Source: Erythroxylum novogranatense
Taxonomy: Eukaryota > Streptophyta > Magnoliopsida > Malpighiales > Erythroxylaceae
Direction of reading: 5' to 3'
Assembly: GCA_029891385.1 (NCBI GenBank)
Contig: CM057227.1
Location: forward strand, 58,777,567 to 58,841,566
DNA: 64,000 nt
Made by a program: the position numbers and the translations under genes. The notes under the pieces were generated by a model, which saw only the letters and a list, made by a program, of their open reading frames with translations, made no database searches and was not told where the DNA came from. Of the stretch, positions 1 through 10,563 are shown piece by piece. Positions within the stretch are counted from its first letter, which is position 1. Each line of letters begins with the position of its first letter.

Positions 1-330
1 AGGAAGGACATTCGTGAATTGGATTCTCAAGCGATCTTAGGTGGGTAATATATTTATAGTTATTGTGTGATTAGGCAATTTCTTGCCTATGTATGAATAT
101 ATGTTATATGTTATGCATGATTAAATGTGATGAATTGAATGACTTTGATTATCACATATTTGGAAAGAAGCATGAAAATTGATAGCATTACATAGATTTT
201 GAGCATGTTATGCCTAGACTTTGGTCATGGCATTTTGACTAAATGCAAGATATGAAAGAATATCATATGATGAAATGATTATGAGCATGATTATGTGCTT
301 TTGTTTGGGCGAGAGTGGAACCATTTTGTT

Positions 331-380
331 CGTCACGTGCACGTAGACAAGAGCCTTCTCCCGGCTGCCCGCTTGTGGCA
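331..380 (+). promoter_or_regulatory. Conserved LTR module with G-box (copy A)
   Basis: This block of about 50 bp starts with TCACGTGCACGTAGAC and ends CCGCTTGTGGCA. It recurs at 13098-13149 and 30836-30890 although the surrounding LTR sequence is strongly diverged. CACGTG is the plant G-box, bound by bHLH and bZIP factors. A regulatory role is inferred from conservation only. Confidence 0.55.
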
Positions 381-662
381 TATGAGCTCCGAATGGACTC
401 ATTTCGTTCAGGGTTAAACTTCGGTTTCTCCCTTTTGTTTCCATGGAACCCTCGAGCCATTGTGATGTACATTGCATATGTGAATTGATCATTGTGAAGC
501 ATACTTTGTGACATAATTATGGATTGAATTAATTGTATTGATTGCATAAACTGTTTGAGTAGTATATGAATATTTGAATTAAAGTATGTATATATATAAT
601 ATATATACATTCATATGCTGGGATTTGTGCTAGTTGCCAATGGCTATAATTATATTAGCCAC

Positions 663-678
663 TGAGCTGTGTAGCTCA
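663..678 (+). other. Conserved LTR hairpin (copy A)
   Basis: TGAGCT-GTGT-AGCTCA forms a six-pair stem with a four-base loop. It is followed by a pyrimidine-rich tract ending CCTCCTCAG. The same stem with different loops occurs at 13429 and 31169 in related LTRs. The tract resembles a splice acceptor, but its use is unproven. Confidence 0.5.
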
Positions 679-1076
679 ACCCATTATCTTTCCCTCCTCA
701 GGTGCAGATCAGGACGATCGTTGACTTTGCGCGGCATCGGAAACTTCAGACAAATTAGGAGCTTTGTATTAAGTTAGTATTTTGTTGGCCCTCCGAGCAT
801 GTTAACATTGAGCATACTCATGTATTTTTGGATTTAGATTTCATTTTGTATTTTGTTATAATTGAGGATACTTGTTGACTTGTCTTAATTTGCAATAGTA
901 TGAAATCCCTATGGTTATAGGGTCTTTAATGTATGGTTGTGTATGTTCTGGCAATGTATGTATGTATTAATTGATCGATTGTGCCGAAATGTTGGGATCG
1001 GGTCCATGGTTTGGGCGCTGACGCGGCGCGACCGAGGGGCCTCGAGATTCGGATGTATCGGGATCCGGGCCCAACA

Positions 1077-2250
1077 ACAAAAATCTAGTCCATCAAGCTT
1101 CGAGTAAGAATTGAAACAAGTTCTAGAGAAGGATGAAATAAGCAGATGCACACAAAGATTGAAGAAAAGAAATTAGGCCCAAATATCTTTCCAATAAGGG
1201 TATTATCTCAATGAACAATCTCGTGTCTTAAAACTTAAAGTGTCATTTGTTAGCATACCTTAATTCACTTTGAATTGAAATCATCAAAAGTAAAATGAGT
1301 CAAGACCAACTATCATTAAAAGAATGGAAGAGATTTTCATAAACTCAAGTACCACTTTGAACTTATAAGGACTTTGAAACACAAAAGGTACAAAAGTTTC
1401 ATGCGGAAGAAGTTGAATTGAGAGAAATTTTCATTCTGCAAAAATGGGTGGACGTCGTGACGTCTGAAAGATGCACGCCATGACGTCATGGTGATGAATG
1501 TGAGCCTCGTAGAAGGTGTGACTGTCATGCGACGAGGAACAAGCAGAATGACGACAAATTTTAAATTTACCAAGTTTTACCAACAGAATGTAAGATTGGC
1601 TAACACATTCATAAATAAGATGTCAAACAGCATGCAACAAGAAAGATAGATGGGAAACAGCTCCCCCACACTTAAGCAATACATTGTCCTCAATGTGGAA
1701 TAAGCAAAGGATAAGCATAAGAGAAGGAAGCAAAAAGGGCAATTCCACACAACAACAGGAGGGCAAGAGATAGAACTCAAAAGGGAGAAATTATTGAATG
1801 GAAAGGCTACTTACTAAACTAAAAGCTAAACTATTTTCCTCTGAGGTTGTTTCTCCCCGACACTTACTTAACAAACTAATGCACCAACATATATCATAAG
1901 TAATCACGAGGCTTAAGTAAGTAAACAAGTGAAAGAAAGAGACAACCTGGGAGTTATGGAGGTTCTTGATACTTCCGATAATCCTTCGACAAATGGCCAT
2001 GTTGTGGTGAAACAACTTCATCCATTTCCATGTCCGTGTCGGCCTCCACTAAGCCAAATTCACTTGAAATGTTTGTCGCAAAAATAGTAAGAGTTAGGCT
2101 CAGCGAACTTTCACAGAAGGTGTAATCTGTAAAATGCCAACTATTAAAAACAAAGGAAAGCTATAAATGAAAATGCAACCTAAAAGAAAAGACTCCTAAC
2201 TTCACTCAGCAACAAAATGACAAAAGCTAACTTAGAGAACCAATTCGCGG
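1077..2250 (-). mobile_element. Internal region and 3' end of gag/pol-less Athila/Tat-type retroelement
   Basis: Read on the minus strand, this follows the primer binding site at 2251-2269 and has no gag or pol frame. A short open stretch (about 2060-1945) is the only coding-like piece and I do not recognise it. At 1660-1673 the minus strand reads AAGTGTGGGGGAGC, the purine tract typical near the 3' end of Athila/Tat elements, followed by TGTTTCCC, a plausible 3' LTR start. The sequence left of 1659 would then be 3' LTR. It does not obviously match the right-hand LTR (2273-4407), so either the LTRs come from different subfamilies or two elements have recombined. Long derivatives of this kind are known as LARDs. 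Confidence 0.55.
1453..1532. repeat. Degenerate palindromic short repeat (about 23.5-bp period)
   Basis: CGTCGTGACG (1453), CGCCATGACG (1476, inside the palindrome ATGACGTCAT) and TGTCATGCGA (1523) sit at multiples of about 23.5 bp. The core resembles the CGTCGCGACG arrays at 3968, 12293 and 29784. TGACGTCA is a classical bZIP site. Confidence 0.5.
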
Positions 2251-2269
2251 TTCCCCGGCAACGGCGCCA
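2251..2269 (-). other. Primer binding site, Athila/Tat type
   Basis: The minus strand reads TGGCGCCGTTGCCGGGGAA. This is the primer binding site typical of plant Athila/Tat Ty3/gypsy elements. The adjacent LTR terminus is three bases away, so the orientation of the element is secure. Confidence 0.9.
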
Positions 2270-2590
2270 ATTTGATCGCGGCTCTGTCGATTCGACCTTA
2301 AGATCGATCCTTGGAAACCGGTCAAAATAATAAATTCCAAGATCGCAGATAGGATGCAACCTCGGTCGTCTCACTTAATCTAACCTAATGAAATGGACCT
2401 AAGCTAGCCTATATGTCATAAAATGCAAGTGAAATCAAGAAGGAAAAAAGGGTTTTGTTTGAAAACATTAACTACACTAAAAAGCATGTAAAAAGTATTT
2501 TGGATTTTAGAAATATAAAAGAAAATACTAAAACAAGTGATAAAATTCCTTGAAAACGAGCTTTGGCTATCACACTCAAAACTAAATGTG

Positions 2591-3200
2591 AATGGTAAAC
2601 CTTAAAGAACTCACTTTAAGTCCAGGTCTTGATCGATGGACTCGTCACTCTCGATTCCATTTCTCAAGTCCCCATTAGGTGCTCTTGAGCCCTAGAACGT
2701 TAAAGGATTCTTTAAGTCCGGATCTTGATCAATGAACTCCATTGCTCAAGATCCCTTAAGCTCATCTTAGTGTATGCGGTGGGATTAGAAATCACTAAGT
2801 TTTAATGGTAAACCTTAAAGAACTATCTTTAAGTCCGTGGTCTTAATTAATGGACTCTCATCACTCGACTCCATTTCTCAAGACCCCATTGAGTGCTCTT
2901 GAGCCTCGTAACCTTAAAGGGCTCTTTAAGTCCAAGATCTTGATCAATGAACTCCATTGCTCAAGATCCCATTAAGTGCATCTTAGTGTGTGTTGTGGAT
3001 TAAAAATCACTAAGTTTGAATAATGAACCTTAAAAGACTCTCTTTAAGTCTAGGGTCGTGATTAATGGACTCCTGTCACTCTCGACTCCATTTCTCAAGA
3101 GCACCTAGAACCTTAAAGGAACCTTTAAGTCCAAGGTTTTAATCAATGAACTCCATTACTTAAAACCTTGTTAAAAGCATCTTAGTGTGTGCAGTGGATT
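2591..3200. repeat. Three-unit tandem repeat of about 213-218 bp inside LTR
   Basis: Units start at about 2591, 2804 and 3022. Each begins with an AATGGTAAACCTTAAAG-like block and ends with CATCTTAGTGTGTG. Each unit is itself two half-repeats of about 105 bp sharing CTTTAAGTCC, GATCAATGAACTCC and CTCAAGA motifs. The copies have diverged by substitutions and small indels, so the array is not recent. Confidence 0.85.
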
Positions 3201-3967
3201 TGCCAATGCGATGGGTCAAAATGAAATCTAGCATCAACTCAATACCAAACATAATTAGGCAGATAAAAGAGAATCAACAAGATCACAAGTCGACATATAT
3301 GAGACTTCATATATTAAAGCACAAAGTTTTACATAAACAAATCCATAACACATTACATTGTTCAGCACTTAATTAAACTCTAATTAAGCTAATCTAACTA
3401 CAAAGCAATAAACTCCAACTCGGTTGTTCATAACAATGTAGTTAAATATGACAATGTAATCTACCAATCCAAACAACACATTAAATGTCAAACATTTAGC
3501 TATAATCAAGTAGCTTCACTACAAATTACAAACCCTAAACCTAGGCATTTATAAATCATAGCTAACTACAGACTAAGCTACTCCCCTTTGAAGCTCGGTG
3601 AACTCCACCATCATCGCTGCTCTCAGGAGAAAATGAATGCCTAACCACACATTGTAACCGGAAACTTCACAACTCGTGAAGAATCCAAGCTACCACGATG
3701 GAGTCGGCAGTGAAAATGGGCAGCAAAAACTATGTGAAATTTCACCCAGGGAACCCCGAAGGGAACCCTGGATGGTGAGGCCGTGAATCTCTCCCCTCTC
3801 TTCTTTCTTCTCCCTTCACTCGTCTCCCTTCTCTCTTCTTCCCCGCATGTTGATTGCCCCGCCGATCCAGATGATGTTCGTCGTAACCTAATTCAGTAGG
3901 ATTTAAAGGATGAGTCACGGGCCGGGTCGGTACAGTGAGAGAAATCTAGTCCGGGTATCCGTCTGCA

Positions 3968-4134
3968 CGTCGCGACGAATAAAATAATTAAATCAAATTC
4001 GTCGCGATGTGTGCTCTGTCTTGCTCGCCGCGACGTGCTGACTTGTTGACGTCGCGACGTACGATCTGTATTGATGCGCCGGGATGTGGGAATCACATTT
4101 CGTCGCGGTGAGGTGATTAGTTCACGCCGCGACG
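3968..4134. repeat. Palindromic CGTCGCGACG array, seven units of about 25 bp
   Basis: Cores start at 3968, 4000, 4026, 4050, 4077, 4101 and 4125, a spacing of 24-32 bp. Three are CGTCGCGACG or one step away, and the others are degenerate (CGCCGCGACG, CGTCGCGGTG, CGCCGGGATG). In the minus-strand LTR the array lies about 280-440 bases from the LTR start, upstream of the TATA-like box, so in U3. Confidence 0.8.
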
Positions 4135-4407
4135 TGCCTCAAGGACTTCATGCCGTGTTGACTCTTCTGATCCTTCTTGACTCCTTTTCTCCTACAATTA
4201 TAAAATAACAATTTGCAGTATCAATTGTCCTCATGAAAATAATAGAGAAATTAATATCAAATCATTACAATTTACCGACAAATTATGAATTAAAAGAGCT
4301 CATTATGAGGAACCAATTTAAGCACAAAAATCATGAATTAAGAGTCAAAAAGTGCATTAACAACCATGAAAGTGTATCCAATTATATATTAAACTTGGGT
4401 TCAATCA

Positions 4408-6210
4408 CCATCCGATCCCCTTTTCCTTTTGTAGATCCATTTACACCCTATGGTTTTTAGACCTGGTGGTAGATCTACAAGGACCCAGACTTCATTAGTA
4501 TACATAGAATCTATTTCTGATTCCATTGCCTTGAGCCATTTTCCTGCATCAACATCATTAATAGCCTATGTATACGTAACGGGATCTGTTTCTTCTTGGT
4601 CTGAGATGGCAATTAAGCCTTCTCCTAAACCCAGATACCTATCTGGTTGTCTCACAACCCTCCCACTACGTCTAGGCACATCTTGATGTTCAGGTTGCAC
4701 TTCTGATTCAACTCTTGAATCCATTTCGACATCTTGTTCTTTCATATCCAAAACAACTCTTGGTTTGGATGAAATTGCTAACTCCTTTAGTACTACTTCA
4801 CTTCTTCCTTTGTGATTTCTCACAAACTCTTCCTCTAAGAAGTTTGCATTTGTCGACACAAATACCTTCCTATCATGAGGACTGTAAAAATAGTACCCTC
4901 GAGTTCCCGTAGGATATCCTACAAACAAACATACTTCTGACCTTGGTTCCATCTTTGTGGATTCAGGCTTTAGAACATAGGTTGGACAGCCCCAAGTCCT
5001 CAAGTGCCTCAATGAAGGCACTCGGCCAGTCCACAACTCCCTAGGTATTTTAGGCACCGATTTAGATGGAGCAAAGTTAAGAAGATATGTTGTCGTTTGT
5101 ATGGCATATCCCCAGAACGATTCTGGAAGGCTAGCATAGGACATCATTGATCTTACCATTTCCAATAGAGTTCTATTTCTCATCTCGCTACACCATTCTG
5201 CTGAGGTGTACGAGGAGTCGACAAATTGGAAACAATTCCATTGTCAATTAAATATTGCTGAAACTCTCCGATAAATACTCACCACCTCGATCCGATCGAA
5301 GTCGTTTTAATGGCTTGCCAAGTTGGTTCTCGACTTGACTTTGAATTCTTTGAACTTTTCAAAAGATTCACTCTTTTTATGCATCAAATAAAATAGCCAT
5401 GTCTTGAGTAATCATCTATAAAAGTTATGAAATATTCATAACCTCCTCTAGCTTGTACATTCATGGGCCCACACACATCAAGATGTACCATGTCCAATGT
5501 GGATTCAAATCTGCTTTCCTTTAGAAGGAAATGAGGCTTTTGTCTTTTTCCTTCAATACAAGATTCACATGTGGTAATGGATCACTATCCAAGCCCATAA
5601 GGATCCCATCCTTTACTAGCTGTCAAGTCTTTTCGATTGATATGACCCATCCTTAGATGCCACAGATACTTTGAATTAATGCTAGAGATATTGGATTGTC
5701 TTGGTTTTATCAATTCTATGGTGTTTAGTGAGCCTTTCATAGGTTCTATAAAAAACAATCCTGCTTAATTATCGCTTCACAAATAAAATCCTTATTCTCA
5801 TATATTGAAACAACCTTTTCAAAATATAAAGAATAGCAGATTTTATTAGACAAAAACAAAATCATGTTCCTTACAATCATTGGCATGTAATAAACATCTT
5901 CCAAATATAACCTATGACCACTAGGAAAGTCCAAGATAACTACTCCTACTGATTCTGCTGAAACATAGGAACCATCTGCTATCTTAACTTGAAACTGACC
6001 TTTAGGAAGTATTTTCCTTTGCTGGAACCCCTGCAAAGAATTACAAACATGGTTAGTGGCTCCTGAATCTAATATCCAAGAAGTAGATAAATCTGCCACA
6101 TTTCTAGTTCCTAACAAACTTAGGAAGCCCATACCTTGTTTGCTTTTGAGGGACTCTAGGTAGATCGGACAGCTTCTTTTCCAAAGGCCCATCTCATCAT
6201 AAGGAAACAC
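4408..6210 (-). pseudogene. copia pol fragment: protease, integrase, start of RT
   Basis: The frame starts after a damaged gag zinc knuckle (CFPYDEMGLWKRSC near 6215-6170; two of the four zinc ligands, C and H, are replaced by Y and L). The protease motif is SWILDSGATNHVC (about 6090-6050). Integrase follows: HLDVCGP near 5480, then PRTPQQNG near 5200, both in broken frames. The GAG-side integrase tail is intact from 5183 (SFWGYA, ELWTGRVPSLRHLRTWGCP, LFVGYPTGTRGYYFY). A TAG at 4563-4565 interrupts a frame that continues as EVWVLV and GCKWIYKRKRGSDG, the RT entry region, and stops at the LTR junction at 4408. Several frameshifts make it non-functional. Confidence 0.85.
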
Positions 6211-6261
6211 TTTCCTTTGATGTTCTCTTTGGCCTTCTTTTTCATGGGTTTGGTCTTGACC

Positions 6262-6953
6262 CTATTTGAGCCTTCTTTTCATTGGACCCTTCTTCTTTTC
6301 CTTGCCCTTACCCTTGGGCTTAGAAGAAGAAGCTACATTAGCTTCTGGCCCATGAGCCTTAATATTCAATATTTCCTCCGTGCTTTGGAGGGTATTCATC
6401 AACTCACTCAAGGTGTAATCCTTGCTGTTGAGCTCATAGTCCAACTTAAACTGCTGAAAAGAAGAGTTTAAGCTATTGATGATCATAATCATCTGCGTGT
6501 CCGCATCCATATCCGCCCAAAGCATCTCAAATTTCTCGATGACCGCAGAGATTACCTTCATCATGTAATCCTCGCACCGGCTTCACTGAGTTCCGATGCG
6601 AGATTATGAAAGGTTTGGATAGCTTTCACTTTTGCGCACCTAGTCCTCACACCAAAAATCTCATGTAGGTGATGGACCATTGCACTAGCAGCTTTCATAC
6701 AAGCAATTTGCTTTTGCAACATGCCACGATGTGCGAATATAACACTTAGTAGTCTTGTCAAGATTCTCGCCAACGCCATGTTGTTGGACTTGCTCAGAGT
6801 TGCATCTCCACTTAGAGGTGTAGGCTCATTTTCAGTTAACACCCATAAAATACGCTCATATTGAAGAACAATGTCAAGGTTACGTCTCCATTCATTAAAC
6901 TTGTTTCCATTTTCCAATTTGTTATTAGTCGAGAGCGGGGTGAGTGGATTCAT
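6262..6953 (-). pseudogene. copia gag
   Basis: Two overlapping frames (6953-6561 and 6564-6262) join through one frameshift near 6562 to give a Gag of about 230 residues, short for the family. The N-terminal part has the usual copia layout: a substrate-like FNEWRRNLDIVLQYE stretch, then MKAASAMVHHLHEIFG and FEMLWADMDADTQMIMIINSL, the UBN2-type capsid region. It ends in a lysine-rich tail before the zinc knuckle of the next frame. The start was chosen as the first ATG preceding the conserved NGNKFNEW motif. Gag would form the cytoplasmic virus-like particle. Confidence 0.8.
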
Positions 6954-8437
6954 TTTGTGGTTGATTATGTCCGAAAATATAAATTATTAAAACATGAGCA
7001 TACTAGTCAACAATTTATGGAACTTTGTATAAAATCATGATGCATGTATGCATGATGATAGATTTAACAAAACTTAAAAATTAAAACATTATACTGACGG
7101 TTATTTTCTTATCTATAACAGACTAAGTGACGGTGGGCCATCTTATCTATTAAAAAAAAGCTGGGACCCTCCCACTCAAAAAACTACTAAGCATCTCATG
7201 CTCAATTTTTAAGAAGCGTCTTAATTTGGTCCATACTTTTACCAACAGAGCTACGGTGGGCGTTTATTGATAAAAATGTTGAGTGTATAACCATTTGATT
7301 CATTCACTAAAGATACCTACAAATCATGCCTCGGTGGGAGGTCACATTTGCTATCATTAAGTGGACTTATCCTTAAGGAGACCCAAACCATGCAAGATCT
7401 AGGATCCATGCCCTCCGATGGGGAGTAACACTTCACCACATGCAAACGGGCCATCATTTGGAGACCGTGGACTCTCACAGAGCATCCTCTCCCACTCAAT
7501 CTTTTGGGCTTTAAGTTTTAAATACCATCTTGTCTAGATGCAATTTATTATCCATCCTATATTGTTTCATTATATATCTCATACATAATGAATGCATGGC
7601 AAGGCCTAGGGTTGGCAATTTTCTAAATGACATGCAATCACATAATATCACATATTACAAGCATTCATTTCTCCATTCATCACATGAACTAATAAAGTCA
7701 CTTTTGATTGTCCATCCTAGAAACATAAAATAATTACAAGCCTTTTAGGCCCAAAATATGCTTCTTCATCTTGGATCTTCCGCTTCGAACTCTTCGCTAA
7801 CATGATCCGGCCCATTCGGTAAACAAAATGTAATGGCATTTATGAAATTAGAATTTTGTCATTTTGAAAAATAAAATTCCAGCACTAGATTTTTAGAAAA
7901 CTGAATCTTTGTTTTGACAAAAAATCCCAGCACTTGTTTTATTAAAACCGAAACTCATTTCATGAAAATTAAAAACAGCACTTAGTATTTTAGCAAAATC
8001 GAAATTGGATTCTTTGAAACAAAAAACCAGCACTTGTTTTCCAATCATAACTGAAATATGATTAATTGAAACAAAAATTCCAGCAACTTAGTTTTCACAA
8101 AACTTATGCCAAAACACAAAAGGATACACCGGAAATTTTACCTTTCCATTTCTTCAATCCATGGCTACTCCTTCTTCATCATTACATCAATTTGTACATT
8201 ACAAAATCAAATAAAATAGAAAAAAGAAACCAAGGAGGAAACATGGTGATGATAGACCACCCTCCTTGTTACAACCAAATGAAGAAATCTTACAAGATAA
8301 AATTTAACTTCTATGGACAACCAAAAGAGCAACATACACCATATATATTTCTATCACATAAAAATATGCAGTATACATAAAAAGATTGCCAACCCATGCA
8401 TCCACCATATAGGAACCGAAATCATGCATGAAAAACC
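6954..8437 (-). other. copia leader between PBS and gag
   Basis: About 1.5 kb lies between the primer binding site and the gag start with no supportable frame. It contains a run of direct repeats at 7878-8095. It is unusually long for a copia 5' leader; packaging or translation signals could be here but none is recognisable. Confidence 0.6.
7878..8095. repeat. Degenerate ~50-bp tandem repeat in copia leader
   Basis: The anchor CAGCAC(T/A) recurs at 7880, 7928, 7976, 8028 and 8081 (CAGCAA), a spacing of 48-53 bp. Each anchor is followed by a T-rich and then an AAAC/GAAA-rich segment. Copies are strongly diverged. Confidence 0.7.
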
Positions 8438-8450
8438 GGCTCTGATACCA
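8438..8450 (-). other. Primer binding site, initiator tRNA-Met type
   Basis: The minus strand reads TGGTATCAGAGCC, complementary to the 3' end of plant initiator tRNA-Met, two bases from the LTR end. It fixes the element as minus-strand. Confidence 0.95.
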
Positions 8451-8452
8451 AT

Positions 8453-10561
8453 TGTTGGATTGGAAAAAGAAAGCATGCTTAGTATAGAGAAACGATAGAT
8501 TTCAAAACTTTTTAAGAAATCATCTTGCAATGGAAGAAATATATCCAAATCAACATGCTAATCCATACATGATATAGTATAAGGATAATAAAACCAAGAA
8601 CAAGATAAAAGGAATTACCGACTCCTTCGCTACAGCTTTAAATCCTCGCTGCGCTATCCTCTCCTTCTTATATCCAAATCCTTTGCCTTTGAGTCTTTTC
8701 CTTTAGCAATCTATCTTCTTCCTTGTTGTAGTATCCTCAACCAATTAAATTTGCCACTTGTTCTTCAAGGACAACTAGGTTAACAAAATCCTTTGGTGGG
8801 AAAGGAGAAGAAATATTTGGAGGAGATTTTCTTAGAAGAAGAAGAACCAAAATTGAAACTCTTTCAATTCTTTCACTTAGGAATTTCGGTTCTACCTTGC
8901 ATGAAAGGAGAGAATCTCTAAAAACCATGCAAGAACCCTTTCTTGCATCTCAATTTCGAAATATGCATGAATGGAAAAAGTGAGAGGCATCCAATGCATC
9001 ACTTCTTACATTAATCACTCATCAAATAGCCAATAAATGAGACTTACTTCATTTATCCCTAAAATGGCTATTTGAAAAGACCATAACCTATAATTGAATA
9101 CCTATTTCGATTTTGGCAAGAAGAAAGAAGGAAGATGGTCCATCTAATTCACATCTTTCATCTTTAATCTAATGAATGCAAATAGGTTACATGCCAACAT
9201 TAAAAGCCAACCATTAAACCATTTAATGGTAAGTTCATAACTCCATTTAATAATGATGAACCATAATAAAGACCATCTTTATTTAGTATTTTAATGTCAA
9301 ATGTGTGGTTACACATCTAACCTAACACAATTTCGAAATTGCTTCTTCTCCATTAAAAAAAATTGTTTTAATATAATTAATCTAATCAATTACATTAAAC
9401 CAAAACAAGCCCATTTCTAAATGAACATATGGGCTTCCAATTAACCATTAATTAGTATAAGCCCATCATTCAATTATGGACTTCTAAAGCCTCCAAACTA
9501 CTTCTTACTTAGCTTGATAACCTTCCTTAAAGCCAAGTGGGGAATCTTATTGGACTTTGATAATTCAAGCTCCAATAAGCCCAGAAATAATTCAATCTCA
9601 TTGGAATTAATTCTAGCTTATTAACTAAATGTCATTCCACTAAAGACAATTAGTTGAACTCTTGAATTATTAAATATTATGAGAATATGTCCAATTGCAA
9701 ACCCTATTTAGAACCTTATTATAGCCATCCGCACAACAAAGGGTAAAATTACCGTTTTGCCCTTATGTTGGTTTTTCCTTCTAGATCTCTCATTTTACTT
9801 TATATGGTGATTAACACATAAGAACTCATCTTAGTGTTAAGACTTGATGGGTAGCTAGTCCATCAAACTCAAGGCGCCAGCTTTAATCACCAAATCTCCT
9901 TAAAACATCTAGAAGAGATGATAACACTATAAACTCTTTATTTGAGTGAATGTTCCCTGATACATGTTTCAATTAATAATTCCAACATGTAGACACTGGA
10001 TTAATACCCTATAAAAATCCATTCCGATCATATCAAGAATTATAACGAAACACATATGAGTTCACCACTCATCAAGATTGTGGTTCATAATAAGCGAATG
10101 CTTAAGTTGTATGTTTTTAGATTAAAGTAACGGCCCACTTTATTCTTGAAAATATACTTGATTCCAGATTCATTTAATAGTGCCATTATTGATAGTCTAC
10201 TACTATCATGATATGAAACTCATCATTCCCTTTAAGTAAACTCCTTTACTTATATGGAGATAAATCGCAACACTACAGTCTAAATCATAATCAAACGACC
10301 AACTCGATTATTCAACTATGAATCAATTAATTCAGATTCTAATAATATACATGTTTCCCATACATCTCTATGTATATGTATATTACTTACAAATGAATCT
10401 TGGTACCTTATGACCAGATATATAATGCTCATACAGATAAAACCAAACTCTTTTGTTTTATTAATAATAAATATTTCCATTACAAAACTATAACTGAAGA
10501 AGATAAAGTTACATGTAAATACACTTGCTTTCTAGGGCACTATATTTACATAACTCCAACA
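8453..10561 (-). mobile_element. copia 5' LTR
   Basis: TGTTGGATTGG at 8453 and ACTCCAACA ending at 10561 give TGTTGG/CCAACA inverted termini and a length of 2109 bp, long for copia. It has no coding frame that makes sense. The five bases after it (AATTG, 10562-10566) are the expected position of the target duplication. Confidence 0.85.
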
Positions 10562-10563
10562 AA

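Larger units (their letters stand above)
1..1076 (+). mobile_element. Ty3/gypsy LTR, 3' part (5' side outside window)
   Basis: The sequence runs parallel to 12811-13871, the end of the LTR of the gypsy element described below. Both open with an AGGAAGGACA block followed by a GGTGGGTAATAT block. Both then carry the conserved G-box module, the GAGCT hairpin and a GGGCCCAACA terminus. The end is placed at the first AACA (1073-1076), but a second AACA three bases later is equally possible. What follows is not a primer binding site, so this is either a solo LTR or the 3' LTR of an element lying to the left. It abuts the minus-strand gag-less element, so it probably inserted into it. Confidence 0.8.
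2273..4407 (-). mobile_element. 5' LTR of gag/pol-less Athila/Tat-type element
   Basis: The LTR is bounded by TGAT and ATCA inverted termini: plus strand TGATCGCGG at 2273, TTCAATCA ending at 4407. The left boundary lies next to the primer binding site. The right boundary falls exactly where the copia reverse-transcriptase frame stops, which supports it as an insertion junction. In minus orientation it holds a palindromic array (4134-3968), then a TTTAAATCC TATA-like box near 3905, a purine-rich leader (about 3850-3780) and a three-unit tandem repeat (3200-2591). It encodes no protein; open frames inside it come from the repeats. Confidence 0.75.
4408..10561 (-). mobile_element. Ty1/copia retrotransposon, 3' half displaced
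   Basis: Order on the minus strand: 5' LTR (10561-8453), initiator-Met-type PBS (8450-8438), leader of 1.5 kb, gag (6953-6262), protease, integrase and the first codons of reverse transcriptase, cut at 4408. The Pol order PR-IN-RT defines Ty1/copia. The right LTR edge (CCAACA, 10561) lies inside a gypsy integrase frame that resumes at 10564, so this element inserted there. The missing RT, RNase H and 3' LTR should lie left of the window. I did not assign a clade. Confidence 0.85.

Noticed and set aside
10525..10563. Apparent N-terminus of the integrase frame
   Set aside because: These bases are the copia LTR; the frame enters gypsy sequence only at 10564, so the ATG is not a start.
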